Shown piece after piece: positions 29,896 through 41,044 of a stretch of DNA of 64,000 nucleotides (its first letter is position 1; each line of letters opens with the position of its first letter). A program made the translations under genes and the position numbers. This stretch comes from Clostridiaceae bacterium (GTDB lineage Bacteria > Bacillota > Clostridia > Saccharofermentanales > Saccharofermentanaceae): assembly GCA_012728275.1 (NCBI GenBank), contig JAAYFK010000031.1, forward strand, positions 1 to 64,000. The letters are read 5' to 3'. The notes under the pieces were generated by a model. It worked only from the letters and a program-made list of their open reading frames with translations. It did no database searches and was not told where the DNA came from.

Positions 29896-30849
29896 TCAAT
29901 CTTCTTTGCTTGCTAGAGATAACTCCATCTCAGCAAGTTTAGCAATTACCTCATCAAGAGACTTCTTTCCGAGGTTTCTAACTTTAATCATGTCATCTTC
30001 TGTACGAACAACCAAATCACCAATTGTGTTGATTGCTGCTCTCTTCAAGCAGTTATAAGTACGTACCGAAAAGTCGAGATCTTCAATAACAACACTTAGC
30101 TTTGAGTCCTTCTCGCCCTCGTCCTCAACACTCTTGAAGCTCATGCAGCTATCTGTGTCGGATAGTACTGTGAACAAGCTCAAATGCTCAACAAGAATTG
30201 ACGAAGCGGAAGAAAGCGCCTTGTCAACAGCGATAGTACCGTCTGTCCAAACCTCCATAGTAAGGCTGTCATAGTCAGTACGATCTCCAACACGAGTGTT
30301 CTCGATCTTATAGTTTGCTTTCTTAACAGGCGTAAAGATGGAATCAATTGAAATTATACCAATTGTCTGTCCATCAACCTTATTTTGGTCAGCTGTATTG
30401 TATCCACGTCCTGCGCTAATAGTAAGTTCCATGTAAACCTTGGACTCACCATTCAATGTAGCAATAACATGGTCTGGATTCATGATTTCAACTTCATCAT
30501 CATGTACGATATCACCAGCTGTAAGCTTTCCTGTTCTTCCCTCAGTTACACTAATGCAAACTGTCTTAGGTGAGTCAGTATGAAGCTTTGCTCTAATTCC
30601 CTTAATATTAAGGATAATCTCAGTCGTATCTTCAACAATTCCCTGTACAGCAGAGAATTCATGATAAATATTGTCAATCTTAATCGCTGTAACAGCAGCA
30701 CCTGTAAGAGACGAAAGCAAAACACGACGAAGTGAATTACCAAGCGTTGTGCCGTAGCCACGCTCTAGTGGAGCAATAACATAACGGCCATAGGAACCGT
30801 CTTCACTCAGTTCAGCGCACTCAATGGTAGGCTTCAGAATTTCAATCAT
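29896..30849 (-). CDS. rpoA: DNA-directed RNA polymerase subunit alpha
   Basis: PLERGYGTTLGNSLRRVLLSSL; C-terminal alpha-CTD. Confidence 0.97.
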   Translation of the reverse strand: MIEILKPTIECAELSEDGSYGRYVIAPLERGYGTTLGNSLRRVLLSSLTGAAVTAIKIDNIYHEFSAVQGIVEDTTEIILNIKGIRAKLHTDSPKTVCISVTEGRTGKLTAGDIVHDDEVEIMNPDHVIATLNGESKVYMELTISAGRGYNTADQNKVDGQTIGIISIDSIFTPVKKANYKIENTRVGDRTDYDSLTMEVWTDGTIAVDKALSSASSILVEHLSLFTVLSDTDSCMSFKSVEDEGEKDSKLSVVIEDLDFSVRTYNCLKRAAINTIGDLVVRTEDDMIKVRNLGKKSLDEVIAKLAEMELSLASKED

Positions 30850-30892
30850 TTTTCTCCTCCTCTTGTTTTGACTTTCAAGTTACATCCCGCTA

Positions 30893-31480
30893 TTACTTGG
30901 AATACAACTCGACGATAAGTGTTTCGTTAAGATCTCCAAGATCCAAATCTGCACGCTCAGGAGCAACAACAATCTTACCCTTCATAGCATCTTCATCTAC
31001 TGAAAGCCATGTTGGAACTGTGACCTTTTTAATGTTCTCAAAAGCCTTAGTTTCCTTACCCTTAGCTGATACAGCAATCTCGTCGCCAACTTTCATAGTC
31101 ATCGAAGGAATATTTGCTTTCTTACCGTTTACTGTGAAATGTCCATGATTTACAAGCTGACGAGCCTGAGCACGTGATGCTGCAAATCCCATTCTGTATA
31201 CGATATTATCAAAACGAAATTCAAGTAGCTTAACTAGGTTATCACCCGTCTTACCACTCATTCTCTCAGCCTTGTTGTACAAGTTTCTGAAAGGCTTCTC
31301 TAATACACCGTAGATAAACTTAGCTTTCTGCTTCTCCTTTAGCTGAAGACCATACTCACTAACCTTCCTATTAGCCGTCTTACGGCTGTTTCTGTTGGAC
31401 TTCTTGTCATATCCCAAAAAGGCTGGCTCAAGTCCGAGAGCTCTACACCTTTTCAACACAGGTCCTCTATTAACTGCCAT
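30893..31480 (-). CDS. rpsD: 30S ribosomal protein S4
   Basis: ARQLVNHGHFTVNGKKANIPS S4 domain. Confidence 0.96.
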   Translation of the reverse strand: MAVNRGPVLKRCRALGLEPAFLGYDKKSNRNSRKTANRKVSEYGLQLKEKQKAKFIYGVLEKPFRNLYNKAERMSGKTGDNLVKLLEFRFDNIVYRMGFAASRAQARQLVNHGHFTVNGKKANIPSMTMKVGDEIAVSAKGKETKAFENIKKVTVPTWLSVDEDAMKGKIVVAPERADLDLGDLNETLIVELYSK

Positions 31481-31629
31481 TCTAATCTTTCCTCCAATTA
31501 TTGTTTACAGCACTTCTGTGCCTTCATCCAATTTGATTTATGGATATCCATTAAAGCAATACATATTATGCAATGCTTATCAGTTCGTTCTTTAAGCAGG
31601 CAACAAGCCCACTTACAAAGCATGTAGAA

Positions 31630-32031
31630 TTAAACTCTACGACGCTTTGGAGGTCTACAACCGTTGTGTGGAACAGGTGTAACGTCCTTGATCATAGTGA
31701 TCTCAAGACCAGCTGTCTGGAGTGCACGTACGGCAGACTCACGTCCTGAACCAGGGCCCTTAACATATACTTCAACAGAATGCATTCCGTGATCAACTGC
31801 CTTCTTAGCAGCATCCTCAGAAGCCATCTGTGCAGCAAATGGTGTTCCCTTACGAGAACCCTTCATGCCCATCTCTCCAGCTGAAGCCCAAGAAATAGCA
31901 TTTCCCTGTGTATCAGTAATAGTAACGATTGTGTTATTAAAGGTTGCATGAATATGAGCGTGACCTCTGTCAACGTTCTTACGCTCACGCTTCTTTGGCC
32001 TAACTGCGGCCTTCTTTACTGCCTTTGCCAT
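31630..32031 (-). CDS. rpsK: 30S ribosomal protein S11
   Basis: [32 protein letters not shown]. Confidence 0.97.
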   Translation of the reverse strand: MAKAVKKAAVRPKKRERKNVDRGHAHIHATFNNTIVTITDTQGNAISWASAGEMGMKGSRKGTPFAAQMASEDAAKKAVDHGMHSVEVYVKGPGSGRESAVRALQTAGLEITMIKDVTPVPHNGCRPPKRRRV

Positions 32032-32045
32032 TATTCAATCCTCCC

Positions 32046-32414
32046 TTATTTCTTCTTGCCAGCAACAGTATGCTTAGGACCCTTACGAGTACGAGCATTT
32101 GTCTTTGTACGCTGACCTCTTACTGGGAGACCGATTCTATGGCGACGACCGCGATAGCAACCGATTTCTGTAAGGCGCTTAATGTTAAGTGCAACCTCTC
32201 TCTTAAGGTCACCCTCAACTGTGTATTTGGTCTCAATTTGCTCACGGATAGAAGCTACTTCTTCCTCTGTGAGATCCTTGACTCTTGTGTCAGGACTTAT
32301 GCCAGTATTACTAATAATATCAGCAGCGAATGATGGGCCAATGCCAAAAATGTATGTAAGAGCAATTTCAATTCTCTTGTCATTTGGCAAATCAACTCCG
32401 GCTATACGAGCCAT
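32046..32414 (-). CDS. rpsM: 30S ribosomal protein S13
   Basis: [32 protein letters not shown]. Confidence 0.97.
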   Translation of the reverse strand: MARIAGVDLPNDKRIEIALTYIFGIGPSFAADIISNTGISPDTRVKDLTEEEVASIREQIETKYTVEGDLKREVALNIKRLTEIGCYRGRRHRIGLPVRGQRTKTNARTRKGPKHTVAGKKK

Positions 32415-32457
32415 CTTTGTACCTCCGTTTTTGAGTCTTATATTAGTGATATATAAA

Positions 32458-32514
32458 ACACGTGGCGTAAGGTTCCCTCGATTTAAGAAGGCAGCCGCCC
32501 CTACAATGACGTGT
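32458..32514 (-). promoter_or_regulatory. Structured RNA element upstream of rpsM
   Basis: Nested complementarity ACACGT(GTAGGG...CCTTAC)ACGTGT on minus strand. Confidence 0.45.
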
Positions 32515-32624
32515 AATATTCTTCTGTTGTTTTGCAGCGAAGCATGCTGCGCCTACTTTTGTCTATCCGCAAAGGGCTAATTCAATCCGGAATAAACCTA
32601 AACTGAAACTGATCCGTTAGCTTA

Positions 32625-32738
32625 TTAGCCTTGTCTTTGCTTATGCTTAGGATCTGAGCAAATGATCATGACTTTACCATGACGACGAATAACCTTGCAC
32701 TTCTCGCACATAGGCTTAACTGATGGTCTGACCTTCAT
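32625..32738 (-). CDS. rpmJ: 50S ribosomal protein L36 (absent from the ORF track)
   Basis: Translated by hand: [37 protein letters not shown]. Confidence 0.97.
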   Translation of the reverse strand: MKVRPSVKPMCEKCKVIRRHGKVMIICSDPKHKQRQG

Positions 32739-32797
32739 AACCTAACCTCCTGCATTTTTTCACGCAAAACAATACGCCTTTTCGCGCACGCTAAAAT

Positions 32798-32825
32798 ATT
32801 ATATCAAAATTCTTTCGTTATTCAA
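32798..32825 (-). promoter_or_regulatory. Internal promoter for rpmJ-rpsM-rpsK-rpsD-rpoA-rplQ
   Basis: Minus strand TTGAAT (32825-32820), 16 nt spacer, extended TGATATAAT. Confidence 0.65.
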
Positions 32826-32905
32826 GTGCCAATTTCCCTTTTCAAAAAATTCTTCAAAAGATACAGAAACCCCGCACACTTAACAGCGGCAGGGCGTTCA
32901 AAATC

Positions 32906-33127
32906 TTATGATTTTGCTCTCCACGTAATTCTTCCTCTTGAAAGGTCATATGGTGAAAGTTCCATAGTCACTTTGTCGCCTGGAAGAATCTTTATGTAGT
33001 TCTGACGAAGCTTACCTGATATATGAGCCAAAACAATATGTCCATTTTCAAGCTTTACTTTGAACATCGCATTTGGTAACGCGTCATCAACTATTCCTTC
33101 TACTTCAATTACGTCCTCTTTAGACAT
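32906..33127 (-). CDS. infA: Translation initiation factor IF-1
   Basis: [13 protein letters not shown]...[28 protein letters not shown]. Confidence 0.96.
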   Translation of the reverse strand: MSKEDVIEVEGIVDDALPNAMFKVKLENGHIVLAHISGKLRQNYIKILPGDKVTMELSPYDLSRGRITWRAKS

Positions 33128-33890
33128 TAGCATCCTCCTCAATGGTTGTTAGAATTGGTCCGTTAGCGGTTATTAAAATTGTGTTCTCATAGTGTGCTGA
33201 TGGTTTGCCGTCTGCCGTAGCGATTGTCCACTCGTCATCCAACATTACAACGTCGTCAGTGCCCAGATTGATCATCGGCTCAACGCAGATTCCCATACCA
33301 TTTGTAATTCTGTGACCTCTTCCAGCTCTTCCATAATTGGGAACATCAGGATCTTGATGCAAATTATGTCCAATTCCATGACCTGTCAAAGGTTTTACTA
33401 CTCCATATCCAAAGCTCTCAGCATATTCTTGAACAGCATGAGAAATATCACCAACTCGGTAACCTTCCCTACAATACTTGAGGCCTTCAAAGAATGACTG
33501 CTTTGTTCTTTCAATAAGCAAAAGTACTTTCTTATCAACGTTACCAACTGCAAATGTTCTCGCAGCATCACCGTGATATCCATTGATATAAGCACCGACA
33601 TCAACACTAATAATATCTCCGTCCTTCAGAATAACTTTACTTGAAGGAATTCCATGTACAACCGCGTCGTTTACCGATGCACAGATTGAGCCTGGGAATG
33701 GAGGTGTTCCATAGTTTAGAAAAGAAGGAGTCGCGTTGTGACTAAGAATAATATCGTATGCTAGCTTATCTAGTTCTAGCGTTGATACACCTGGCTTAAC
33801 TGCAGTTCTCATAGCCGTCAAGACTTCTGCTACAATCTTGCCTGCCGCAAGCATGTATTCGTATTCTCCTTCTGTTAAAATTTCAACCAT
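33120..33890 (-). CDS. map: Methionine aminopeptidase type I
   Basis: [45 protein letters not shown]. Confidence 0.96.
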   Translation of the reverse strand: MVEILTEGEYEYMLAAGKIVAEVLTAMRTAVKPGVSTLELDKLAYDIILSHNATPSFLNYGTPPFPGSICASVNDAVVHGIPSSKVILKDGDIISVDVGAYINGYHGDAARTFAVGNVDKKVLLLIERTKQSFFEGLKYCREGYRVGDISHAVQEYAESFGYGVVKPLTGHGIGHNLHQDPDVPNYGRAGRGHRITNGMGICVEPMINLGTDDVVMLDDEWTIATADGKPSAHYENTILITANGPILTTIEEDANV

Positions 33891-33904
33891 TGAAACTCAC
33901 TTTC

Positions 33905-34561
33905 TTAAATTAAACCTTTTGCGTTAAGTCCATCTTTAATTTCCTTAATACAAATTTTCGAATCAATATTATTGTCGCCTTCTATGATGATTCCCTTTTT
34001 ATCATAAAAATCAATCAAAGGCTGCGTATTATTATAATATGTCTTTAGTCTCTCCTGAACAGTCTCAGGATTATCATCTGCACGTTGAACGACATTTCCG
34101 CCGCACGTGTCACAAATTCCCTCTACCTTAGTTGGCTTATAGTCAACATTGTAGCTAGCTCCACACTTCTCACATACTCTTCTTCCAAAGACTCTTGCCT
34201 TAATTACTTCATCTTCAATCTTAATTAATACTACAGCATCAATTTGCTCGCCTCTAGCATCAAGCATTTCATCCAAAGCTTGTGCTTGGGCAATTGTCCT
34301 TGGAAAACCATCGAGAATATAACCCTTCTCGCAATCGTCCTGCGACAATCGATCCTCCACCATAGATACCGTTAAGCTATCTGGGACCAAAGCACCCTTA
34401 TCAATATAGCCCTTAGCCTCTAAGCCTAGAGGAGTTCCTTCTTTAATATTCGCTCGAAAAATATCTCCAGTCGAAATATGTGCAAGTGAATACTCTTCAC
34501 GAAGAACTGCTGCTGATGTGCCCTTACCTGAACCCGGTGCTCCAAGAATAATAAGTCTCAT
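33905..34561 (-). CDS. adk: Adenylate kinase (zinc-lid type)
   Basis: GAPGSGKGT, DGFPRTIAQA, four-Cys lid CEKCGASYN...CDTCGG. Confidence 0.97.
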   Translation of the reverse strand: MRLIILGAPGSGKGTSAAVLREEYSLAHISTGDIFRANIKEGTPLGLEAKGYIDKGALVPDSLTVSMVEDRLSQDDCEKGYILDGFPRTIAQAQALDEMLDARGEQIDAVVLIKIEDEVIKARVFGRRVCEKCGASYNVDYKPTKVEGICDTCGGNVVQRADDNPETVQERLKTYYNNTQPLIDFYDKKGIIIEGDNNIDSKICIKEIKDGLNAKGLI

Positions 34562-34639
34562 TTTCTTTGCCTCTTAAGAATTAATAAAATCGTTAGTATT
34601 ATAGCGCATTTCTGCAATTAATGTGCACAAATATTACTT

Positions 34640-34685
34640 AAACAGAATAACAGCCTCCGGCAACTACAAAAGCTACCGAAGGCTG
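34640..34685 (-). terminator. Terminator after secY
   Basis: CAGCCTTCGGTAGC...GCCGGAGGCTG followed by T-rich tract on minus strand. Confidence 0.7.
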
Positions 34686-34702
34686 ATAAATCTAAATAAA
34701 TA

Positions 34703-36025
34703 TTAATCAAGGAATCCTCTGTAGTTTCTTGTTACAAGCTGGCTCTCAATCTGGCGAACCAAATCATTAGCAACACCTGTAAGAATCAAAACTGAAGTTC
34801 CTGCAAACCACACATTCTCCAAACCAGTCAAAGTGCCTACGATTGTAGGAACAAGACATACAATTGAAAGGAATAAACCATCAATCCAGCATAGTCGCAT
34901 TGCTGTAACTCTGATGAATTCAGATGTTGGCTTTCCTGGTCTAATGCCTGGAATAAATCCACCGCTTCTCTGAATGCTGTTTGATATCTCGATTGGATTG
35001 AACTGAATCAAAGAATAGAAGAATGTAAATAGCAATACTAATACTACATAGAATACATAGTAGAATGGACTCTCATTAAAATCCTTTGCTAGCTTGCCGA
35101 CAACATTATCAGGTCCCGAGAAAAAAATTGAAATGATGATAGAGAACAATGACATGATTGACATAGTAAAGATTACTGGCATTACTCCAGATTGATTAAT
35201 CTTAATCGGAATATATGAGTTCTGTCCGCCATATGTCTTTCTACCTACAGTCTTCTTTGAATACTGAACTGTAATTCTTCTCTCTGCATTCTGTACATAA
35301 ATAACAAATATAATTATTGCAACAGACACAAGAGTAGCAACAACAAAAAGCAATATTCCAAGAATAGTACCTAATACTGAGCTCTTCAAATATCCACTAA
35401 TTGTCTGGCTCTTAGATAAAAGAGTAACAGCCATTTGAGGAAGTCTAGTAACGATACCCGCGAAGATAATTAGAGAAACACCGTTTCCAATTCCCTTCTC
35501 ATTGATACGCTCTCCTAGCCATACTACGAAGCATGTACCAGCTGTAAAAGTAATCGCTACAAGAATAAAAGCTAACACCATAGGAAGAGATTTAATCAAA
35601 GCTTCCTTTGTTGACCATGTGAAGATGAAAGATTGAACAACAGCAAGACCAATTGCCAAGAAACGAGTTATCTTCGTCATCTTCTTTCTTCCAGTTTCAC
35701 CTTCTTTAGCCATTTCTTCAAGTGGCTTTATTACTACGGTCAAAAGCTGAATAATAATGGAAGCATTGATGTATGGCGTGATACCCATGGCAAATATGGT
35801 TGCGGAATAAAGTCCACCACCAGAAATGATATCCATAAGTCCACCAAGTTGTCCCCAGCTACTCTGAATGATTGATGAGAAAGCTTCTCTATCAATAGCA
35901 GGTGCTGGTACTAAGCCACCCAACATATACAATCCTAAAATAAGGAGAGTAAACAGGAGTTTCTTGCGAAGCTCAGGTAGCTTAACTGCATTGATCAAGG
36001 TGTCAAAAATACCCTTCATGATCAA
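34703..36025 (-). CDS. secY: Protein translocase subunit SecY
   Basis: SecY family motifs ([32 protein letters not shown]). Confidence 0.97.
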   Translation of the reverse strand: MIMKGIFDTLINAVKLPELRKKLLFTLLILGLYMLGGLVPAPAIDREAFSSIIQSSWGQLGGLMDIISGGGLYSATIFAMGITPYINASIIIQLLTVVIKPLEEMAKEGETGRKKMTKITRFLAIGLAVVQSFIFTWSTKEALIKSLPMVLAFILVAITFTAGTCFVVWLGERINEKGIGNGVSLIIFAGIVTRLPQMAVTLLSKSQTISGYLKSSVLGTILGILLFVVATLVSVAIIIFVIYVQNAERRITVQYSKKTVGRKTYGGQNSYIPIKINQSGVMPVIFTMSIMSLFSIIISIFFSGPDNVVGKLAKDFNESPFYYVFYVVLVLLFTFFYSLIQFNPIEISNSIQRSGGFIPGIRPGKPTSEFIRVTAMRLCWIDGLFLSIVCLVPTIVGTLTGLENVWFAGTSVLILTGVANDLVRQIESQLVTRNYRGFLD

Positions 36026-36465
36026 ACCTCCTCAGCCGTTCCACCAGCCTTTTCGATCTTCTCCTTGGCAGACGCAGTGAACTTAACTGCCTTAACAGTT
36101 AACTTCTTTGATAACTCGCCATTACCAAGAACCTTAACACCGTCGTTAACCTTTGGAAGAGAAATGATTCCTGCATCAGCTAAAATTTCAGCTGTTACCT
36201 CAGCACCATTCTCAAACTTTTCAAGATCATCAACATTAATCTCAACGTAGCAAGCTGCGAAACGCTTATTGTTGAATCCTCTCTTAGGTAGACGTCTGTA
36301 TAGAGGCATTTGACCTCCCTCGAATCCAGGGCGTACTCCACCACCGGAACGAGCATTCTGTCCTTTATGTCCGCGACCGCCAGTCTTACCATTACCTGAT
36401 CCGACTCCACGACCCTTACGATATGCTTTTGCATTTCCTGCGGAAGTAATTTCATTAATTTTCAT
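36022..36465 (-). CDS. rplO: 50S ribosomal protein L15
   Basis: [25 protein letters not shown]. Confidence 0.96.
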   Translation of the reverse strand: MKINEITSAGNAKAYRKGRGVGSGNGKTGGRGHKGQNARSGGGVRPGFEGGQMPLYRRLPKRGFNNKRFAACYVEINVDDLEKFENGAEVTAEILADAGIISLPKVNDGVKVLGNGELSKKLTVKAVKFTASAKEKIEKAGGTAEEV

Positions 36466-36480
36466 GATTGCATACCTCCA

Positions 36481-36660
36481 TTATACTTCTTCGCAAGTGA
36501 CGTAATGTGAAGCGGTTCTAACCATTCCACGAGTAGCGCCATTATCAGCCTTAACAACAGTCTGGCCGATCTTATGAAGACCTAAAGCCTTAACTGTAGC
36601 TGTCTGCTTGCTGCCTGCCTTGTTGGTACTCTTGACCAACGTAATTTTTAATTCTGCCAT
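36481..36660 (-). CDS. rpmD: 50S ribosomal protein L30 (absent from the ORF track)
   Basis: Translated by hand: MAELKITLVKSTNKAGSKQTATVKALGLHKIGQTVVKADNGATRGMVRTASHYVTCEEV*. Confidence 0.96.
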   Translation of the reverse strand: MAELKITLVKSTNKAGSKQTATVKALGLHKIGQTVVKADNGATRGMVRTASHYVTCEEV

Positions 36661-36675
36661 TGGTAGAGTTCCTCC

Positions 36676-37170
36676 TTAACGAATTTCTTCAACGGACTTT
36701 CCACGAAGCTTAGCTACCTCTTCGATAGACTTAAGGCTCATTAGACCTTCCATTGTTGCATTAACCATGTTGTTTGGATTGTTTGTACCAAGTGACTTAG
36801 TACGGATATCAGTAATACCAGCTAACTCACATACTACACGAACAGGACCACCAGCGATGATACCAGTACCGCTTGCAGCAGGCTTCATAACAATCTTACC
36901 AGCACCAAACAAGCCAAGAACCTCATGAGGAATTGTACCATTGATAACTGGTACAGTAATCATGTTCTTCTTTGCCTCTTCAACTCCCTTGCGAATAGCA
37001 TCAGGAACTTCAGCGGCCTTGCCGATACCTTTTCCAACGCGGCCATTACCATCTCCAACAATTACTAAAGCAGCAAAGCGGAAGTTTCTACCACCCTTAA
37101 CTGTCTTAGATACTCGGCCGATGTTAACAACCTTTTCCTTCAACTCTTGTGTGCTTGGATCAAAACCCAT
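36676..37170 (-). CDS. rpsE: 30S ribosomal protein S5
   Basis: [30 protein letters not shown]. Confidence 0.97.
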   Translation of the reverse strand: MGFDPSTQELKEKVVNIGRVSKTVKGGRNFRFAALVIVGDGNGRVGKGIGKAAEVPDAIRKGVEEAKKNMITVPVINGTIPHEVLGLFGAGKIVMKPAASGTGIIAGGPVRVVCELAGITDIRTKSLGTNNPNNMVNATMEGLMSLKSIEEVAKLRGKSVEEIR

Positions 37171-37187
37171 ATTCTATATCCTCCTGA

Positions 37188-37556
37188 TCAGAATGAGAGT
37201 CCAGCTTCACGAGCTGCCTCTGCCAAAGCTGCTACACGTCCATGATAGACATATCCGCTTCTGTCAAATACTACTTCTTTGATTTCCTTTGCGATAGCAC
37301 GCTCAGCTACGAGCTTGCCAACACAAGCTGCCGCTTCAATATTATTGCCAGAAGCAGAAGCAGTCTTTGCATCCTTATCAAGTGAAGAAGCACTTACAAG
37401 TGTTACACCTTTTGTATCATCAATGATTTGCGCATACATGTGTGAATTACTTCTGAAAACACACAAGCGAGGGCAATCTGATGTACCAGAAATCTTCTTA
37501 CGTACGCGAAGGTGCTTTCTAATACGAATTTCATTCTTGTTAATCTTATTAATCAT
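37188..37556 (-). CDS. rplR: 50S ribosomal protein L18
   Basis: [29 protein letters not shown]. Confidence 0.96.
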   Translation of the reverse strand: MINKINKNEIRIRKHLRVRKKISGTSDCPRLCVFRSNSHMYAQIIDDTKGVTLVSASSLDKDAKTASASGNNIEAAACVGKLVAERAIAKEIKEVVFDRSGYVYHGRVAALAEAAREAGLSF

Positions 37557-37572
37557 GTATTCTCACCCCCTC

Positions 37573-38115
37573 TTATTTCTTTGCGCCGGTCTTGCCTTCC
37601 TTAATGATTAAGTGCTCAGTAGCATACTTGATACCCTTGCCCTTATATGCATCAGGAAGTCTGAAGCTACGGATTTTTGCTGCTGTCTCACCAACTAGCT
37701 GCTTGTCCGCACCCTTGACGATGATCTTGTTAAGTGCAGGTACATCAATAATGATGCCCTCTGGCTCAACAATTTCGATTGGATGAGAATAACCAAGATT
37801 GAATACAACCTTGTTTCCCTGCTTAGTTGCCTTGTAACCAACACCGTTGATATCAAGTTCTTTAGTAAATCCTTGAGATACACCTACAACCATATTGTTA
37901 ATAAGTGAACGTGTTAGACCATGTAAAGATCTGTGTTCCTTCTCATCTGAAGGTCTCTCAACTTTAATGATATTTCCATCAATTGAAACAGAAATATCAG
38001 GATGGATGTCCATCTCAAGTGTGGACTGTGCGCCTTTTACGGTAATATGCTGACCATTCAGCTTTACCTCGACTCCTGCAGGAATCGTAATAGGCATTCT
38101 TCCAATTCTAGACAT
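37573..38115 (-). CDS. rplF: 50S ribosomal protein L6
   Basis: MSRIGRMPITIP; PDAYKGKGIKY. Confidence 0.97.
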   Translation of the reverse strand: MSRIGRMPITIPAGVEVKLNGQHITVKGAQSTLEMDIHPDISVSIDGNIIKVERPSDEKEHRSLHGLTRSLINNMVVGVSQGFTKELDINGVGYKATKQGNKVVFNLGYSHPIEIVEPEGIIIDVPALNKIIVKGADKQLVGETAAKIRSFRLPDAYKGKGIKYATEHLIIKEGKTGAKK

Positions 38116-38225
38116 ATTTTATCCTCCTGCTCTTTAGATTGTGCATCAACATCATATGTCATTAATATTGATGCTTTTCAGAGATTCCTCGACTAGTACA
38201 AAATGACACTAATCGAACTGCTTAA

Positions 38226-38621
38226 TTACCAAACGTATGCTAATACTTCTCCGCCAACGCCGAGTTGTCTAGCCTTCTTGTCTGTCATAACTCCCTTTGA
38301 AGTAGAAATGATAGCTATACCAAGACCACCGAGAACATAAGGTAGATTCTCTCTATCTGCATACATACGAAGACCTGGCTTAGAGATTCTCTTGATACCT
38401 GAAATAACTGGCTTACGGCCTGCATACTTCAAAGTAATGTTGATGTTTCCTTGCTTGTTATCCTCAATGCACTCAAAACGAGTAATGTAACCTTCGTCAA
38501 GTAAAATCTGAGCGATAGCTTTCTTCAAGTTGGAAGCCGGAACAGTAACCATTGGGTGACCGGCAGTTCCAGCATTACGAATTCTCGTAAGCATATCTGC
38601 AATTGCATCTGTAATCTGCAT
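38226..38621 (-). CDS. rpsH: 30S ribosomal protein S8
   Basis: [31 protein letters not shown]. Confidence 0.97.
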   Translation of the reverse strand: MQITDAIADMLTRIRNAGTAGHPMVTVPASNLKKAIAQILLDEGYITRFECIEDNKQGNINITLKYAGRKPVISGIKRISKPGLRMYADRENLPYVLGGLGIAIISTSKGVMTDKKARQLGVGGEVLAYVW

Positions 38622-38648
38622 TATAATTTCCTCCCTTTCGCTATCGTA

Positions 38649-38834
38649 TTACCAGCTTGCCTTCTTTACGCCCGGAATCTGACCCTTGTAAGCCAACTCA
38701 CGGAAGCAAAGACGGCAGATACCATACTTACGCATATAAGAATGTGGTCTTCCACATAGCTTGCAACGGTTGTGGTGCTGTGTCGAGAACTTTGGAGTAC
38801 TCTGTGACTTTAAAATCATTGACTTCTTTGCCAT
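38649..38834 (-). CDS. rpsN: 30S ribosomal protein S14 (zinc type)
   Basis: [25 protein letters not shown]. Confidence 0.97.
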   Translation of the reverse strand: MAKKSMILKSQSTPKFSTQHHNRCKLCGRPHSYMRKYGICRLCFRELAYKGQIPGVKKASW

Positions 38835-38850
38835 TTAATTATCCTCCTAA

Positions 38851-39390
38851 TCACTTACGGAACGGCATACCAACCAACTTAAGAAGCTCAAAAGCCTCCT
38901 CGTCTGTTTCAGCCGTTGTAACAATGATGATGTCCATACCACGAACCTTGTCTACCTTATCGTAATCAATCTCAGGGAACATTAGCTGCTCCTTGATACC
39001 CATGGCATAGTTTCCATGTCCATCAAACGAATTAGGATTAATACCGCGGAAGTCACGTACTCGTGGAAGAGAGATGCTAATTAGCTTATCTAGGAAGTTA
39101 TACATGTTATCTCCACGAAGAGTAACCTTACATCCGATCTTCATTCCTTCTCTTAACTTAAATGCTGCAATTGACTTTGAAGCAACAGTAGCAACTGGCT
39201 TCTGTCCAGCTATGATGCCCATGTCACGCATAGCATTGTCTAGTGCCTTAGCATTATCCTTAACTTCACCGACACCCATGTTAAGAACAATCTTCTCAAT
39301 CTTAGGTACCTGCATTGTTGATGTGTACTTGAATGTCTGAGTCAAAGCAGGAGCGACTTCAGATAAATACTTCTCTTTTAATCTTTGCAT
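38851..39390 (-). CDS. rplE: 50S ribosomal protein L5
   Basis: [33 protein letters not shown]. Confidence 0.97.
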   Translation of the reverse strand: MQRLKEKYLSEVAPALTQTFKYTSTMQVPKIEKIVLNMGVGEVKDNAKALDNAMRDMGIIAGQKPVATVASKSIAAFKLREGMKIGCKVTLRGDNMYNFLDKLISISLPRVRDFRGINPNSFDGHGNYAMGIKEQLMFPEIDYDKVDKVRGMDIIIVTTAETDEEAFELLKLVGMPFRK

Positions 39391-39394
39391 TTAA

Positions 39395-39745
39395 TTACTC
39401 CCCCTTGTCAGCCTTCTTGATGTTGCTGATAACAGCGCCACACTTCTTGCAAACACGATTCTTAGAACCGTCAGCGTTTACTACATGAGCAACACGTGTT
39501 GGCTTACCACACTTAGGGCAAACAAGCATTAAATTAGAAGCATCAATTGATCCTTCGCGATCAACGATTCCCGTAGGATCATTTTGCTTTCTTGCCTTTA
39601 GGTGCTTCTTAATCATGTTAACACCCTCAACATATACACGTCCTGTAGATGTATCAGTCTTAAGAACCTTACCTGTACTTCCAGCTTCTTTACCAGAAAT
39701 AACAATAACTTTATCTTCCTTTTTAACGTGGATTTTACTAGTCAT
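39395..39745 (-). CDS. rplX: 50S ribosomal protein L24
   Basis: KKEDKVIVISGKEAGSTGKVL; CPKCGKPTR zinc motif. Confidence 0.96.
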   Translation of the reverse strand: MTSKIHVKKEDKVIVISGKEAGSTGKVLKTDTSTGRVYVEGVNMIKKHLKARKQNDPTGIVDREGSIDASNLMLVCPKCGKPTRVAHVVNADGSKNRVCKKCGAVISNIKKADKGE

Positions 39746-39759
39746 TTCTTAAGACCCCC

Positions 39760-40128
39760 TTACAGTACTTCTGGAGCTAGAGAAAGAATCTTCATGTAAT
39801 CCTTGTCTCTTAACTCTCTTGCTATAGGTCCAAAGATACGAGTACCAGTTGGGTTCTTATCTTCCTTGATAATAACCGCAGCGTTCTCGTCAAACTTAAT
39901 ATATGAACCATCTGCTCTTCTTACGCCACGCTTTGTGCGAACAACTACTGCACGAACAACATCGCCCTTCTTGACCATGCCGCCAGGTGCTGCTGTCTTT
40001 ACAGAGCATACAATGACGTCGCCAATACTGGCATACTTACGCCCTGAACCACCGAGTACCTTTATGCAAGCAAGCTCCTTAGCACCAGTGTTATCGGCAG
40101 CTCTAAGTCTGGATTCAACCTGAATCAT
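39760..40128 (-). CDS. rplN: 50S ribosomal protein L14
   Basis: [28 protein letters not shown]. Confidence 0.98.
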   Translation of the reverse strand: MIQVESRLRAADNTGAKELACIKVLGGSGRKYASIGDVIVCSVKTAAPGGMVKKGDVVRAVVVRTKRGVRRADGSYIKFDENAAVIIKEDKNPTGTRIFGPIARELRDKDYMKILSLAPEVL

Positions 40129-40153
40129 TGATAATTTCCTCCTTTAACCTGCA

Positions 40154-40411
40154 TTACTTAGCCTTCTCGATGATCTCGACTAATCTCCAGTTTTTGTCCT
40201 TGGAAATTGGACGAGTCTCCATAACCATAACCTTATCGCCTATACCACACTCGTTCTTCTCGTCGTGTGCCTTAAGCTTATAAGTTCTCTTCATAATCTT
40301 TCCGTAAAGAGGGTGCTTAACGTGCTCTTCAACAGAGACTACGATTGTCTTGTCCATCTTGTCAGATGAAACAATACCTACTCTACTCTTTCTGAGATTT
40401 CGATCTGCCAT
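40154..40411 (-). CDS. rpsQ: 30S ribosomal protein S17
   Basis: [19 protein letters not shown]. Confidence 0.96.
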   Translation of the reverse strand: MADRNLRKSRVGIVSSDKMDKTIVVSVEEHVKHPLYGKIMKRTYKLKAHDEKNECGIGDKVMVMETRPISKDKNWRLVEIIEKAK

Positions 40412-40425
40412 TGCGTTTTCCCTCC

Positions 40426-40632
40426 TTAGTTAGACTTGAGCTCTTGCTCACGAATGATAGTTAATACTCTAGCGATATCTCTCTTTACAGTAGCGATACG
40501 CTGAGGATTGTCCAATTGATTGGTGGCATGCTGGAAGCGAAGCTTAAATAGCTCTTCCTTGAGAGCAACTAGTTCTTTCTCAAGCTCAGCTGCACTCTTC
40601 TTACGAATATCTTCAGCCTTCATTCTCGTCAC
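40426..40632 (-). CDS. rpmC: 50S ribosomal protein L29
   Basis: [35 protein letters not shown]. Confidence 0.95.
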   Translation of the reverse strand: MTRMKAEDIRKKSAAELEKELVALKEELFKLRFQHATNQLDNPQRIATVKRDIARVLTIIREQELKSN

Positions 40633-41044
40633 CCTCCTTTGCCTTTACTACGAATTTTGTCTTACATGGAAGCTTATTGCCTGCAAGACGCATTGCCTCA
40701 CGTGCAATTTCCTCTGAAACGCCCTTGATCTCGAAAAGTATGCGACCTGGCTTAACAACTGCTACCCAATACTCAGTAGCACCTTTACCAGAACCCATTC
40801 GAACCTCAGCAGGCTTCTTAGTTACTGGCTTATCAGGGAAGATATCAATCCATACCTGTCCGCCTCTTCTTACATATCTGTTAATTGCGATACGAGCAGC
40901 TTCAATCTGATTTGCTTTAATCCAGCAAGGCTCAGTGGCCATAATTCCGTAATCACCGTAAGCTATAACGTTACCACGTGTTGCCTTACCAGTCATACGA
41001 CCACGATGCTGCTTTCTATACTTTGTTCTCTTAGGAAGTAACAT
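40613..41044 (-). CDS. rplP: 50S ribosomal protein L16
   Basis: [25 protein letters not shown]. Confidence 0.98.
   Translation of the reverse strand: MLLPKRTKYRKQHRGRMTGKATRGNVIAYGDYGIMATEPCWIKANQIEAARIAINRYVRRGGQVWIDIFPDKPVTKKPAEVRMGSGKGATEYWVAVVKPGRILFEIKGVSEEIAREAMRLAGNKLPCKTKFVVKAKEGDENEG

Noticed and set aside
31481-34702. T-box or amino-acid riboswitch in ribosomal gaps
   Set aside because: No T-box core (AGGGTGGNACCGCG) seen; hairpins fit r-protein leader-type structure better.
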